Below are positions 17,658-26,882 of a DNA stretch of 64,000 bases, one piece after another. Origin of the DNA: Leptospira langatensis (GTDB taxonomy: Bacteria; Spirochaetota; Leptospiria; Leptospirales; Leptospiraceae); NCBI RefSeq assembly GCF_004770615.1, contig NZ_RQER01000004.1, positions 434,001 to 498,000 on the forward strand. Reading direction: 5' to 3'. The notes beneath the pieces were generated by a model. It was not told where the DNA came from, searched no databases, and saw nothing but the letters and a program-made list of their open reading frames with translations. Position numbers and translations under genes: made by a program. Numbering within the stretch: the first letter of the stretch is position 1; every line of letters starts with the position of its first letter.

Positions 17658-18584
17658 GTGAGCACTATGAAGGTGATGAAGACTATATTCGTTCTTCTGA
17701 CCGTGGTCGGACTCAACCTCTCCTTGTTCGCACAGAACCAACAAGGCGGGGGGCAGGACACTACGGATGCCAAGGCAGCAGCCGATAAGATCGACGAACT
17801 GCTAAAAGGCGAGCTAGTTCCGGAAGATGACGACAAGAATCTGACGGAAGAAGCTAAGAAACGTAAAAAAGAGATCCAGGAGCAGGAAGCGATCTGGAAG
17901 AACCCTGACTTCAAAGGTTACGACAAAAACTTCCAAGAACTCCATCAGCTTTCTAAGGCTTTCGCGAACAACAAGTTCCGCCTGGCCCTAACTAGCTATC
18001 AATCCGGAGTGAATACCGTCCTCAAGATGAGGGAAGCTGTTGAACAGTACCGTAAAGAAGAGGCGGAGAAGAAGCGTTTAGACGAGAAATGGTATTGGCA
18101 AAAAGTCGACCGTAAAGCTCGCGAGGATCGCGTCGTTTCCCGTCAAAAACTGGAAGCTAAACAACAAGCATTGAATTATTTCACCAAGGCTATCAACCAC
18201 TTGGACGAGATCAAAAACCCGGATTTGCGTGAGCGTGCCGAGTTTAAAAGACTTCTCTCCGATGTATATAGATCTTGGATTGTTACCGAATACGATCTAC
18301 AAAACTTACCTCAGTGTATTCCTATACTGGAACTCTACATCGAGGTTAATGAAAATGAGAAAGAATACCCAGCTCACAAGTATCTTGCAAGCTGCTACGC
18401 TTTCGAAGAAAACATGATCAAGAAATACGGTGGAGCGAGCGAAGACCAAATGTTCAAATTCCGTCACAAGAAGAACATTCACCTTCTAAGAGCTACCGAG
18501 TTGAAATATGGAAAGGATTCTCCTGAATACAAACACATCGTTGCTTTGATTAACAAAGACGAAGTGATTTCGGTTCGCCCTTAA
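17658..18584 (+). CDS. fcpA: Probable flagellar-coiling protein A (FcpA-like), periplasmic
   Basis: 308 residues from GTG 17658, which has AGAAGG 7 bases upstream; ATG at 17667 is the alternative. A signal peptide ([17 protein letters not shown]) precedes a Gln/Gly-rich linker and an all-helical, strongly charged body ([28 protein letters not shown]) with TPR-like segments around [15 protein letters not shown] and [12 protein letters not shown]. Length, export signal and helical make-up fit FcpA, the abundant sheath protein that forces leptospiral periplasmic flagella into their coiled shape. I assign it from memory of the family, so a related leptospiral periplasmic protein cannot be ruled out. 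A strong terminator follows, as expected for a highly expressed single gene. Confidence 0.62.
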   Translation: MSTMKVMKTIFVLLTVVGLNLSLFAQNQQGGGQDTTDAKAAADKIDELLKGELVPEDDDKNLTEEAKKRKKEIQEQEAIWKNPDFKGYDKNFQELHQLSKAFANNKFRLALTSYQSGVNTVLKMREAVEQYRKEEAEKKRLDEKWYWQKVDRKAREDRVVSRQKLEAKQQALNYFTKAINHLDEIKNPDLRERAEFKRLLSDVYRSWIVTEYDLQNLPQCIPILELYIEVNENEKEYPAHKYLASCYAFEENMIKKYGGASEDQMFKFRHKKNIHLLRATELKYGKDSPEYKHIVALINKDEVISVRP

Positions 18585-18606
18585 TCCCTCTCTTTTATTC
18601 AATGTA

Positions 18607-18643
18607 GGAAAAAACCCCGGCTTCAAAACCGGGGTTTTTTTAT
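18607..18643. terminator. Strong bidirectional intrinsic terminator after the FcpA-like gene
   Basis: AAAAAACCCCGG, loop CTTCAAAA, then CCGGGGTTTTTTT. The GC-rich stem is flanked by A and T runs, so it can stop both the FcpA-like gene and the convergent coiled-coil gene. Confidence 0.9.
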
Positions 18644-19201
18644 TCATTGGAATATTAATTTGATGAGTGCTAAATAGATTGGAAGCACAGCGCCAAATAT
18701 TCCGGCGATGATCCATTTGGTTTGGTTATTGATCGACTTGTGGATTTCAGCGAGTTCTTTATATACTTCCGTAAATTGTTCTTGGATCTTTGCAAATCCT
18801 GCATGCATTTCCGCTCTTAATTCCGCGATCGCGATCCATACTCTTTTAAATTCTTCTTTTACTTCGAGCTTAAAATCAGTTAATTCTTGTCGGAGTTTTC
18901 CTACTTCGCTTTGCAGTTCTTGTTTTATTTCCAATTTCAAATCCGCCATTTCACTTCGAAGTTTTGCAGCTTCGGCTCGAAGTTCGATACGCAATTTTCC
19001 TGTTTCTTCTCGAAGTTCCAAACGGAGTTGACCGGTTTCCTCCACGAGTCTTCTCTCGAATCTTTCGGAGATCGTTTCTTCCATGAATTTCCTGCCTCCT
19101 GCTTGGGTTTGGTTCAGGAAACCGACTAGGGCCTCCGTTCCTTCTTCTCCCAGGCTATTCCTTAATTCCTTCGGAACGACGAATATTTCCTCTGTTGGCA
19201 T
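18644..19201 (-). CDS. Coiled-coil protein with C-terminal membrane anchor
   Basis: 185 residues. A short N-terminal domain (FVVPKELRNSLGEEGTEALV) is followed by a long heptad-type coiled coil from about residue 45 to 150, built of repeated units such as LRLELREETGKL, LRIELRAEAAKL and LKLEIKQELQ. The last ~25 residues form one membrane segment (WIIAGIFGAVLPIYLALIKLIF), so the coiled coil is tail-anchored. Related repeats of this kind occur as small families in leptospires; function unknown. I chose the ATG at 19201 because GGAAGG lies 7-8 bases before it; the frame is open to a TTG at 19231. It ends on the shared terminator. Confidence 0.75.
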   Translation of the reverse strand: MPTEEIFVVPKELRNSLGEEGTEALVGFLNQTQAGGRKFMEETISERFERRLVEETGQLRLELREETGKLRIELRAEAAKLRSEMADLKLEIKQELQSEVGKLRQELTDFKLEVKEEFKRVWIAIAELRAEMHAGFAKIQEQFTEVYKELAEIHKSINNQTKWIIAGIFGAVLPIYLALIKLIFQ

Positions 19202-19478
19202 TACGATACCTTCCGTTTTAGATTGTTTCAAGCCTTTCGCTCTTATATCACGGGTTCGTAATAGGAAAAGTGGTTCTCATTTTTAGGGATTTTCTAAGTA
19301 GGGATGCGGAAATGTCATTCCGAAAGAAAACATACTGGTCTATTCCGGAATCTGCATTCGATTTTCGGTCGGAAATCCTAAGATCGGACGATCGCTTGAA
19401 AGAAACCGGTTATTCTCTATTCCAAGCGAAACCCGAGGCAAACTGTTTCGGATAAGATCTGTAGAGGAGAGAATCAAA

Positions 19479-21056
19479 ATGACAGCTCAAACATTAGAAA
19501 GACCGAGCGTGAATCAAACAGCCCAAGCGGAAAAGATTTTAGATGTTCTCATCATTGGGACCGGATTTGCAGGACTCTGTATGGGGATCCGACTAAAGAA
19601 GGCGGGAATAGGATCTTTTGTTATTTTAGAAAAAGGGAATGGTGTAGGAGGGACCTGGAGAGAAAATACCTACCCGGGTGCTGCCTGCGACGTACAGTCT
19701 CACCTTTATTCCTTCTCCTTTGCTCCCAAATCGAATTGGTCCAGATTATTCGGTCCTCAAAGAGAGATCCTAGATTATATGAACGATTGCACCGATCGCT
19801 TCGGAATCAGATCTCATATTCGCACGAATGTAGAGGTGAACGGGGCCCGCTTCGACGAGAAACTTGGGATCTGGGAGATCAGCACTGCTAACGGAGAAGT
19901 ATATAAAGCAAAGGCGGTTGTAAGTGGAACCGGTGGTTTGAGCCGTCCAGTTCTTCCGAATATCAAAGGGATCGATACATTCAAAGGCGCAAAATTCCAT
20001 TCTGCAAAGTGGGATCATAATTATAACTTGGAAGGAAAAACGGTAGCAGTGATCGGAACAGGAGCGAGTGCGATCCAGATCGTACCTACCATCGCTCCGA
20101 TCGTGGGTACCTTAAAACTTTTTCAGAGAACTCCTCCTTGGATCATTCCGAAACCGGATGCACAGATCGGAAGTTCCGTAAAAGGGATCTTTAAATTCAT
20201 TCCTCCTCTTCGTTGGTTGTTCCGAAAAGCGATCTATTGGATCAACGAGATCGGAGTGATCGCATTTGCAATCAATCCGAAGCTTATGAAGATCATAGAG
20301 AAATTTGCAAAGAATTTCATCGCAAAGAGTATTCCAAATCCGGAATTAAGGCAGAAACTAACTCCGACGTATACGATTGGTTGTAAACGGATCCTTCTCT
20401 CCAACGATTATTACCCCGCCTTGAATAGAGAGAATGTCGAGCTGGTCACAGACGGGATCGAAGAGATCACAGCTTCCGGCGTCAAGACTAAGGATGGAAA
20501 GGAACACAAGGTAGATGCGATCATCTTCGCGACCGGCTTCCAAGCAGCAGAAGCGGTCTCCCCTTTTGAGATACGTGGGAGGAACGGCCAATTACTTTCG
20601 GATGCTTGGGAAGATGGAGCGGAAGCGTATCTTGGGACAACTATCTCGGGCTTTCCGAATCTCTTTATGATCGTGGGACCGAATACAGGTTTAGGCCATA
20701 GTTCTATGATCCTGATGATCGAATCCCAAGTGCAATACGCTCTGCAAGGAATTCGTTATCTTCGTAAGAAGAATATAAAATTCATGGATGTCCGAAAAGA
20801 TGTACAAGACCGATTTAACGCTGAGATCCAAGACCGTCTCAGTCGTTCTGTTTGGACCACCGGAGGTTGCGTAAGCTGGTACAATACAAGCACAGGTAGA
20901 AATACCACTTTATGGCCCGGATTTACATTCGAGTTTAAGGCAAGGACCTTCTTCCTTCGTTCGAAAGATTATGAGTTTGTTCGAGTAGATGGAAAGGCAA
21001 AGAAGCCGAGCTTCGGTTCCAGATTCTCCATGGCACTAAACGCAACCTTCGGTTAA
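19479..21056 (+). CDS. Flavin-containing monooxygenase, Baeyer-Villiger type
   Basis: 525 residues. The FAD-binding motif IGTGFAGLCMG is near residue 27, GGTWRENTYPGAACDV follows, and the NADPH-binding motif IGTGASAIQI lies near 193. The type I Baeyer-Villiger fingerprint FxGxxxHxxxW(P/D) is present as FKGAKFHSAKWD, and ATGFQA is near the C-terminal FAD site. These enzymes insert oxygen next to a ketone using NADPH and O2; the substrate is not predictable. An AGAGGAGAG ribosome site precedes the ATG. It is a single gene converging with tlyA. The 277 bases upstream show no other gene. Confidence 0.88.
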   Translation: MTAQTLERPSVNQTAQAEKILDVLIIGTGFAGLCMGIRLKKAGIGSFVILEKGNGVGGTWRENTYPGAACDVQSHLYSFSFAPKSNWSRLFGPQREILDYMNDCTDRFGIRSHIRTNVEVNGARFDEKLGIWEISTANGEVYKAKAVVSGTGGLSRPVLPNIKGIDTFKGAKFHSAKWDHNYNLEGKTVAVIGTGASAIQIVPTIAPIVGTLKLFQRTPPWIIPKPDAQIGSSVKGIFKFIPPLRWLFRKAIYWINEIGVIAFAINPKLMKIIEKFAKNFIAKSIPNPELRQKLTPTYTIGCKRILLSNDYYPALNRENVELVTDGIEEITASGVKTKDGKEHKVDAIIFATGFQAAEAVSPFEIRGRNGQLLSDAWEDGAEAYLGTTISGFPNLFMIVGPNTGLGHSSMILMIESQVQYALQGIRYLRKKNIKFMDVRKDVQDRFNAEIQDRLSRSVWTTGGCVSWYNTSTGRNTTLWPGFTFEFKARTFFLRSKDYEFVRVDGKAKKPSFGSRFSMALNATFG

Positions 21057-21063
21057 GAAAGCG

Positions 21064-21846
21064 TCATAGCGTCCAGTAAACCAGGATTTCCCGATTGCCA
21101 TCTCTCCCGGCGATCGGGGACTCCCCCGCTCCTATAAATTTCCCACCGATCTGCTTTCTTAGAAAACGAATAAAAGACCGAAGTATCTGAGATCGAACAT
21201 AAGGATTTCTTAAAACTCCTTTGTCCAAATATCTAGACTCTACTTCGAATTGGGGCTTGAAAAGACTTACCACTTTCCAATTTATAGAAGGTCTTTCTTG
21301 TTTTAGTTTTGCAACTGTAGGAAGCACTGTTTCCAGAGAAATAAAACTCAGATCCACAACTAAGAAGATCTCTCTGGGGAATTCTTGCTCGGATTTTTGG
21401 GACCAAAGTTCCGTTAAAAGTTCCCAGCTCGTATCCTTGATATGGAAGCGATCTCGAACAATGACCCTGGGATTCATTGCTACCTTGGAAGCCATTTGGC
21501 CGTAGCCTACATCGAATGCAAAAACGAATTCGGCTCCTTCTTCCAATAGGACCTGAGTGAAACCTCCTGTGGAAGCTCCCCAGTCCAAGCAAAGTTTTCC
21601 TTTTATATCTAAGTCCCATTTTTCGATCGCAGACTTGAGTTTGTAAGCTCCGCGACTCACATATTTAGGAATGATATCTCGAATCCGTATCTCCGCCGAT
21701 TCTTGGAAGGAAAGTCCTGCCTTATCCACCATTCTATCATTCACAAGAACGGAACCGGATAAGATCAGGCTGCGGGCCTTTGCAATATCTTCTGCAAGAC
21801 CCTTCTTAAGCAGCAGCTCATCTAGTCTAATTTTTTCTTTTGCCAA
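21064..21846 (-). CDS. tlyA: TlyA family rRNA (cytidine-2'-O)-methyltransferase
   Basis: About 260 residues. The N-terminal S4 RNA-binding domain ([22 protein letters not shown]) is followed by an FtsJ/RrmJ-like methyltransferase: CLDWGASTGGFTQVLLE is the SAM-binding motif and FLVVDLSFIS the Asp-containing motif IV, with KPQFE after it. TlyA proteins methylate 16S or 23S rRNA; in some bacteria this makes ribosomes sensitive to capreomycin. I place the start at TTG 21846, where the S4 domain begins and which overlaps the ispA stop by 20 bases; the frame runs to 21942 inside ispA, and that extension is not conserved in character. Operon with ispA and the MDR gene. Confidence 0.86.
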   Translation of the reverse strand: MAKEKIRLDELLLKKGLAEDIAKARSLILSGSVLVNDRMVDKAGLSFQESAEIRIRDIIPKYVSRGAYKLKSAIEKWDLDIKGKLCLDWGASTGGFTQVLLEEGAEFVFAFDVGYGQMASKVAMNPRVIVRDRFHIKDTSWELLTELWSQKSEQEFPREIFLVVDLSFISLETVLPTVAKLKQERPSINWKVVSLFKPQFEVESRYLDKGVLRNPYVRSQILRSFIRFLRKQIGGKFIGAGESPIAGRDGNREILVYWTL

Positions 21847-22762
21847 TGTTCGCGGGTAGGGAAACGAAGAAGTCTGTGAATTCAAGCGAGTCCTTAGAAC
21901 TACTATCGATCTCCGATCCCAAGGTTTCCAGTTCAGCGACAAGGGTCAGCACCATCTTCTTGCAAACGTCCATCCCATAAAGAGAAGGATACGTGATCTT
22001 GCCCGACCTATTGTCCTTGCCGGGGGTCTTTCCTAAGTCTTCTTTGGTTCCTTCTATATCCAGAATATCATCTGTGATCTGAAATAACAAACCTAACTTG
22101 GCTCCGTACTCGCCTATTGTTTTTGCTCTCGTCTGAAAATCGGCCCGCAAACGGTTTCCCATCAGAAAGGAAGCTCCTATTAAGGCCCCAGTCTTCATTC
22201 TATGAGTTTTGACAAGAAGCTCTTCTTTACTTCCGGATAAAGAAGAAGGATTTCTTTCCAAAAGTAGATCATACATTTGTCCGGAAACCATTCCAGGAGC
22301 TCCGGCACCTTCTGCCAAAAGAGAAAGAAGATCCTTGTGTAGATTCTGATTTGTGCTTTCTACCCGAGACAACCAACCGAACGCGTATGCTTGCAAAGCG
22401 TCCCCTGCAAGAATAGCGGTCGCTTCGGAGAATTGTTTATGAAGGGAAGGCTTGCCTCTTCTAAAATCATCATCGTCCATGCTAGGAAGATCGTCGTGGA
22501 TCAAGCTGTATGTATGAATGAATTCTAATGCAGCGCCGATGGCTAAAGAGTCTTTGTCTATCTTTCCGTAAGAAGCAAAGACTAGGATCGGTCTTAATCT
22601 TTTTCCGCCTGCTCTTAGGCTGTATTCCATCGCATCCGCAAGCTCGGGAGTGGAATCCTTTTGGAACTGAGGATACGCTTCCTTCTCCAGATATTCCTCG
22701 AAACGTTCTTTGGATCGTTTCAATTGAGAAGAAAGTTCCGACACTTGGATTAGGTTCGTCAT
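21827..22762 (-). CDS. ispA: Polyprenyl (farnesyl/geranylgeranyl) diphosphate synthase
   Basis: 311 residues of the trans-isoprenyl diphosphate synthase family. The first Asp-rich motif is [14 protein letters not shown], with the two residues between Asp pairs typical of bacterial FPP synthases, and the second is [17 protein letters not shown] is the IPP-binding site and LIHDDLP the active-site helix. It elongates allylic diphosphates with IPP for quinone and undecaprenyl precursors. Product chain length is uncertain, so ispA is a best guess. Its ATG overlaps the stop of the MDR gene (ATGA), and its 3' end overlaps tlyA. Confidence 0.88.
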   Translation of the reverse strand: MTNLIQVSELSSQLKRSKERFEEYLEKEAYPQFQKDSTPELADAMEYSLRAGGKRLRPILVFASYGKIDKDSLAIGAALEFIHTYSLIHDDLPSMDDDDFRRGKPSLHKQFSEATAILAGDALQAYAFGWLSRVESTNQNLHKDLLSLLAEGAGAPGMVSGQMYDLLLERNPSSLSGSKEELLVKTHRMKTGALIGASFLMGNRLRADFQTRAKTIGEYGAKLGLLFQITDDILDIEGTKEDLGKTPGKDNRSGKITYPSLYGMDVCKKMVLTLVAELETLGSEIDSSSKDSLEFTDFFVSLPANIGKRKN

Positions 22763-23787
22763 TTAACAGGATCGACTGAGATCACAACTTTACCGGTAGT
22801 ATTCCCCGTTTGGAAATGTCGAACTGCGTCGGGAAGATCCACGAAAGGATATACGGAATCGATATGAGGAGGATCCAAATTCAATTTTAGTAAACCTTTC
22901 AGATGAGTGGTTAATTCATCCACTTTTTCGTAGAGCCAGATCAAATTAAATCCAAGCACTGCTTTGTTATCCGAAACGATCTCCAATGTATCCACTTTAG
23001 GACGGGTAAGATAACGCCAAGCCAGAGTGAGCCAATTCACTCTATCTCCTTGGCTCATAAAAGAAGCAGAACCATAGACTACCATTCTTCCCATGGGAGC
23101 CAAGGTTTCATAGCTTGCCTTGAAGATCTTGCCACCTATGCATTCTAATACTAAGTTCAGTTCCCTTCCGCCGAGAGCGGATTTCAATTCTTCCGGGAAA
23201 CGAGAAGAACGGATGATCCAAGCATCGTATCCTTCTTTTTCCAAGAGAGAGATCTTAGAATGATTTCCTACAGTTCCTAAAGTCCAGGCACCGAATTTCT
23301 TTGCGATCCTGTTCGCGTAGATCCCCACTCCACCGGCAGCACTGTGGATCAAAACGTTTTGTCCCTTCTTCAGATCGCCTAAGGGAAGAAGAGCATAATA
23401 CGCAGTCAGCCCTTGGACCAAAAAACCGGCGCCTTGTTCGTAGCTCCATCTGGAAGGAAGAGGAAAGACATATCTGGAATCTATATTGATATAGTCCGTA
23501 TATGCCCCGAAGCGAGTGACTCCCATGATCTTGTCGTTCTTTCGAAAGTGTTTCACCTTCTTTCCGACTGCGATCACTCTGCCTGAATATTCCAGACCCG
23601 GAATAAAGGAGCCTTTAGGAGTCGCACTATACAATCCTTGGATGGCAAAAATATCCGCGAAGTTCAATCCGATGGCACGGATCTCTACAGTTACTTCGTT
23701 GTCTGCTGGTGGAGGAAGTTCCTCATCCCTTCTCTCTAAGGAATCCAGGGAACCCTTGGTATCGACTCGATAAACGGAGCGAATCAT
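22759..23787 (-). CDS. Zinc-type alcohol dehydrogenase-like / quinone oxidoreductase family protein (MDR)
   Basis: 342 residues of the medium-chain dehydrogenase superfamily. The N-terminal GroES-like domain ([38 protein letters not shown]) lacks the Cys residues of the structural zinc lobe, and the Rossmann domain carries [21 protein letters not shown]. This pattern is typical of quinone reductase or VAT-1-like enzymes that use NADPH without zinc. The substrate is unknown. It is first in an operon with ispA and tlyA (4-base overlap with ispA), and a terminator lies upstream at 23882-23904, separating it from the hydrolase gene. Confidence 0.82.
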   Translation of the reverse strand: MIRSVYRVDTKGSLDSLERRDEELPPPADNEVTVEIRAIGLNFADIFAIQGLYSATPKGSFIPGLEYSGRVIAVGKKVKHFRKNDKIMGVTRFGAYTDYINIDSRYVFPLPSRWSYEQGAGFLVQGLTAYYALLPLGDLKKGQNVLIHSAAGGVGIYANRIAKKFGAWTLGTVGNHSKISLLEKEGYDAWIIRSSRFPEELKSALGGRELNLVLECIGGKIFKASYETLAPMGRMVVYGSASFMSQGDRVNWLTLAWRYLTRPKVDTLEIVSDNKAVLGFNLIWLYEKVDELTTHLKGLLKLNLDPPHIDSVYPFVDLPDAVRHFQTGNTTGKVVISVDPVK

Positions 23788-23879
23788 GAGGGCATTTTGC
23801 TTCTTCTTTTACTATCCTAAAAGAAAAAAATTTCCCCTTACGGAATTCTTTCGATCGCTAAAAGAAAGAATAGAAGCCG

Positions 23880-23906
23880 AAGACGGGAAGTTTTCCTTCC
23901 CGTCCG
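23880..23906 (-). terminator. Intrinsic terminator after the dienelactone hydrolase gene
   Basis: GACGGGAAG (23882-23890) and CTTCCCGTC (23896-23904) form a perfect 9-bp stem with loop TTTTC. On the minus strand it is followed by a moderately T-rich stretch (TTCGGCTTCT). It lies between the hydrolase stop at 23915 and the MDR gene start at 23787. Confidence 0.6.
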
Positions 23907-23914
23907 GATATGAT

Positions 23915-24697
23915 TTATCTTGGGAAGATCTCTTTCAGGAAATTCTTTAGCTCCGCCCAAGAACGTTTGTCCGCTTTTTCATTGTATGCGGCGCCTTTGG
24001 AGTTGTCGTTTCCAGCTTCCTTGATCGTGAAGGAATGGACCGCTCCACCGTACGAAACGAATTGCCAGTCTACTCCAGCCTTTCTCATTTCATCTTGGAA
24101 GCCTGCGACCTCATCCGCCTTCACAAACGGGTCGTCCGCACCATGAAGTGCCAGGACCTTTCCTTTGATATTCTTGGCGTCCTCGGTCTTATTCGTGGAA
24201 AGTCCACCATGAAAGCTAATAGTGCCTTTTAATGGCGCACCACTTCTTGCTAATTCTAGAGCGGTGGTCCCGCCAAAGCAATAGCCTAATACAGCCAAAC
24301 TATCTTGGTCCACACCTTTCTGAGACTTTAATGCGTCTAACGCAGCCTGGGCCCTGGCCCTTAATAATTTACGGTCCCCTTCTCTGAAAGTTCCGGCGAG
24401 CTTAGAAGCCTCTTGCATATTTCCGGGACGATTTCCTTTTCCGTAGATATCCGCGGCAAAAGCAACATAACCTAATGCAGCCAATTGCTCGGCTCTCATC
24501 TTAGTATTCTCTCCGAGCCCCATCCAGTCGTGAACGAGCACGATCCCGGGTGCGTTTTTTGCTCCTTCTGGATAAGCGACGAAACCTTCTAAGGTTGTAT
24601 CACCTTGCTTGTACTCTATTACTTGGGTTTTTACTTTTGCGGTCAAAGAACCTGTTGCTAAAACGAAAACGATAAATAACGAAAAGATCCGATTCAT
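23915..24697 (-). CDS. Secreted dienelactone hydrolase family protein
   Basis: 260 residues with a signal peptide (IFSLFIVFVLATGSLTA). The alpha/beta-hydrolase domain has the dienelactone hydrolase triad: nucleophile Cys in GYCFGG, Asp in LHGADDPFV, and His in GGAVHSFT; IVLVHDWMGLG is the oxyanion-side motif. The family hydrolyses cyclic or strained esters; the natural substrate here is unknown, and an exported form suggests action on external compounds. The ATG at 24697 has AGGAATT upstream and starts the signal peptide; the frame is open to 24880 but overlaps the methyltransferase gene and is not export-like. Confidence 0.85.
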   Translation of the reverse strand: MNRIFSLFIVFVLATGSLTAKVKTQVIEYKQGDTTLEGFVAYPEGAKNAPGIVLVHDWMGLGENTKMRAEQLAALGYVAFAADIYGKGNRPGNMQEASKLAGTFREGDRKLLRARAQAALDALKSQKGVDQDSLAVLGYCFGGTTALELARSGAPLKGTISFHGGLSTNKTEDAKNIKGKVLALHGADDPFVKADEVAGFQDEMRKAGVDWQFVSYGGAVHSFTIKEAGNDNSKGAAYNEKADKRSWAELKNFLKEIFPR

Positions 24698-24845
24698 ATT
24701 AATAATTCCTAGAACTCCTTTTTGAATTGGAAATACAGGAACCGATCGAAGGAATTTGTCACCGAAAAAAATACAAGTTAGGGATCTTTTCCGCCGAGAG
24801 TATAGGGAATTACGAAGCAATCTCGAACGTAAAACTAGACTGAGG

Positions 24846-26069
24846 TTAAAAGAATACCACTCGCAGATCGATACCACCATGAGTAATATGAACTGTTTCT
24901 AATTTATTGCCGATGCTTTTTTGAAAAACAGACCAAGACTCTTCGTCAGGACAAAGAATAAAACCGGAGATATCGGTCGGCAAGGCCCACCATTCCTTCA
25001 ATGTTTCTGCGATCCGCCTATACAAACCTGCATTCGATCCGTTCTTGATCCTAAGTCCGTACGGAGGATTGAGAGGCATCCAGATCTTTTTAGGGCTACC
25101 CATAGAATTCCAGACTTCCTTAGGCGAGAAGGAGAAGAAGTCCCCGAGTTCTCCGCTTATCATCAATTTTGCATTCGTTCCCAAAGACTTTATAAATTTC
25201 TGATATAGAGAACCTCTTTCTTCCAAATAGGAACAAACATCTTCTTCTAGATCGTTCCACCAAACCCTAAGGCTTAGATCCGATCTTATTTCGGAAAGTC
25301 TCTTTTTCAAGAATTCCCAAGTGGGAGAAGGAAACTCTTCTAGATCTTGGAACAAGTAGCTGCGATCATAATGGGGAAAACTGAGACCATTTAGTAAGGA
25401 AATCGATTCCCAAACAAAGGTGCCGGAACCGGCAAAGGGCACAAAGATCGCATCCGGATCCGGGCTCTTCTTCTCCAAGAGAGAAAGAAGAAATACTGCA
25501 CTGTCTTCTCTCATGGGAGCGGATTTAGAAAGAGGAGAAAAATTCCCTCTCTTGAACAATGGCTCTCCCGCAAGACTGATCGAAAGCACCAAATCTTCTC
25601 CGACCATCAAAGCGTTCAGCTCCGTCTGTTTCTCCTTTTCAGAAGAAGGTTCCGAATACGAATCTTCCCAGAGCGACTGTAGATCTTCTCTGGAGACCTC
25701 CGCTCTTCCTCGTACTTGCGGATGAAAGCGAACTCCCCAATTTTCAGGCAGAAGCTTAGAGGCTTTGATCTGCTCCAATAGCCCATCAAAAGAGAATTCC
25801 CCATCCAAATAAAATTTTCCCAGATTGAGCCTGAAATCCCGGATCCAGGGAATTCTCGCCAATACTTCTAGCGCCTGACGAAAATTCGTTTTTTCTAATA
25901 TGAATTTTTCGGGAAAGACCTTGAATTCGGGAACATGTGTCCTCGGAAGAAAGGGATCGGAAACGATGGTTTTTAAGAGCGCCTCGGTTTCTTTCGCGCT
26001 TCCGGGAGGAAGTAGGAATTCCCATCTGCGAGGCTGTCCCGCTTTGAACCTGGAGATTTTCCAATCCAT
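24846..26069 (-). CDS. RlmL-like 23S rRNA methyltransferase (THUMP-type/N6-N2 methylase)
   Basis: 407 residues. The C-terminal methyltransferase domain has VPFAGSGTFVWES (DPFCGSGT equivalent, SAM binding) and PLNPPYGLR (NPPYG catalytic motif of N2-guanine methylases of the RlmL/RlmK/RlmG kind). GEPLFKRG, followed by PMREDSA, matches the RlmL sequence around 'L.rRGyR...aPlkEnlAa'. The N-terminal ~150 residues replace a typical THUMP domain with a diverged version. It is much shorter than the fused E. coli RlmKL and likely methylates a G in 23S rRNA. The start is uncertain: ATG 26069 chosen; TTG 26102 is possible. The gene ends 148 bases before the hydrolase start. Confidence 0.75.
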   Translation of the reverse strand: MDWKISRFKAGQPRRWEFLLPPGSAKETEALLKTIVSDPFLPRTHVPEFKVFPEKFILEKTNFRQALEVLARIPWIRDFRLNLGKFYLDGEFSFDGLLEQIKASKLLPENWGVRFHPQVRGRAEVSREDLQSLWEDSYSEPSSEKEKQTELNALMVGEDLVLSISLAGEPLFKRGNFSPLSKSAPMREDSAVFLLSLLEKKSPDPDAIFVPFAGSGTFVWESISLLNGLSFPHYDRSYLFQDLEEFPSPTWEFLKKRLSEIRSDLSLRVWWNDLEEDVCSYLEERGSLYQKFIKSLGTNAKLMISGELGDFFSFSPKEVWNSMGSPKKIWMPLNPPYGLRIKNGSNAGLYRRIAETLKEWWALPTDISGFILCPDEESWSVFQKSIGNKLETVHITHGGIDLRVVFF

Positions 26070-26128
26070 ACGGATAGAGTTCGGGACAGCGCTTTCTCGC
26101 AAAGGGAAAAAGATCGTCTTCTTACGGC

Positions 26129-26635
26129 TTATTTTGCGGTAAGGGCAGCGACTCCTGCTTTAGCAACTTGTCCGTCTTGGAAGGATTGAGCTCCTGAGAC
26201 TCCGATCGCTCCGATGATCTTGCCATCCAAGAGGATTAACTCTCCACCTTCTAATGGAAATACTCCCGGCACTGCTAAGAGTCTCAGTCCAATCCCTCCT
26301 TTTTCTACCGCTTCTTCCAAGGATCGAGTTGGTCTCTTGAAATTATTTGCGGTAGTCGCCTTTCCTCTTGCGATCTCTACTGTTCCTATATTCGCGTTGT
26401 CCATTCTTTGCAGGAGCACCAAATTCCCACCCGAGTCAACGATCGCGATCGTCATCAACCACTGGTTCTTCTTCGCCTCGGCTTCGGCTGCAGCAAATAC
26501 TTTCTTGGCTTGTTCTAAAGAGATCACCGGTCCATAGGTTAGGGTCTGAGCTTGGGTCGAGTAACTCATTCCTAAGAGAAAGAGCGCGGATAAGAATCGT
26601 TTCAAAGTTCTGAAGTTTTGGTTTAGTGTATGCAC
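26129..26635 (-). CDS. Exported GlcG/HbpS-like heme-binding family protein
   Basis: 168 residues from GTG 26635, chosen because AAGGAG lies 6 bases upstream and the signal peptide (LKRFLSALFLLGMSYSTQAQ) begins soon after. The mature part is the GlcG/HbpS (DUF336) fold: ISLEQAKKVFAAAEAEAKK, MTIAIVDSGGNLVLLQRMD, IARGKATTANNF and IIGAIGVSGAQSFQDGQVA. Streptomyces HbpS binds heme and signals oxidative stress; other members are of unknown use. The frame stays open to 26737 without an export signal. A candidate promoter and a perfect inverted repeat lie upstream. Confidence 0.82.
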   Translation of the reverse strand: MHTLNQNFRTLKRFLSALFLLGMSYSTQAQTLTYGPVISLEQAKKVFAAAEAEAKKNQWLMTIAIVDSGGNLVLLQRMDNANIGTVEIARGKATTANNFKRPTRSLEEAVEKGGIGLRLLAVPGVFPLEGGELILLDGKIIGAIGVSGAQSFQDGQVAKAGVAALTAK

Positions 26636-26786
26636 AAGGATTCTCCTTAAATAGAATATGGGTTCTCTATGAAACATAGAAGGCCCGTTCTTAGTTTTAG
26701 TTTGGATCTTTGTCTTGGACCAATACGGTGAATGCAAGACTGGTTGAGGTGGGACGAAAAACGAAGGATCGTCTATCGTATCAATC

Positions 26787-26849
26787 GGAGTTGTCGAAAT
26801 GTATTTCCGACAACTCCTTGAAATATCTCTCTTCTGAACTCTTTGTCAA
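26787..26849 (-). promoter_or_regulatory. Candidate promoter with overlapping inverted repeat upstream of the GlcG/HbpS-like gene
   Basis: On the minus strand a perfect -35 TTGACA (26849-26844) is followed 18 bases later by TATTTC (26825-26820), a weak -10. A perfect 10-bp inverted repeat, GGAGTTGTCG (26787-26796) and CGACAACTCC (26808-26817), covers the expected start of transcription. It has no T run, so it reads as an operator or leader hairpin rather than a terminator, although ending the ceramidase transcript is possible. Confidence 0.4.
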
Positions 26850-26882
26850 CTAAAAAGAGTTTAGGAGAGAATTTGGAACGGT

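Noticed and set aside
19270..19455. 61-residue frame before the monooxygenase gene
   Set aside because: No ribosome site, no recognisable features, and likely the leader region of the downstream gene.
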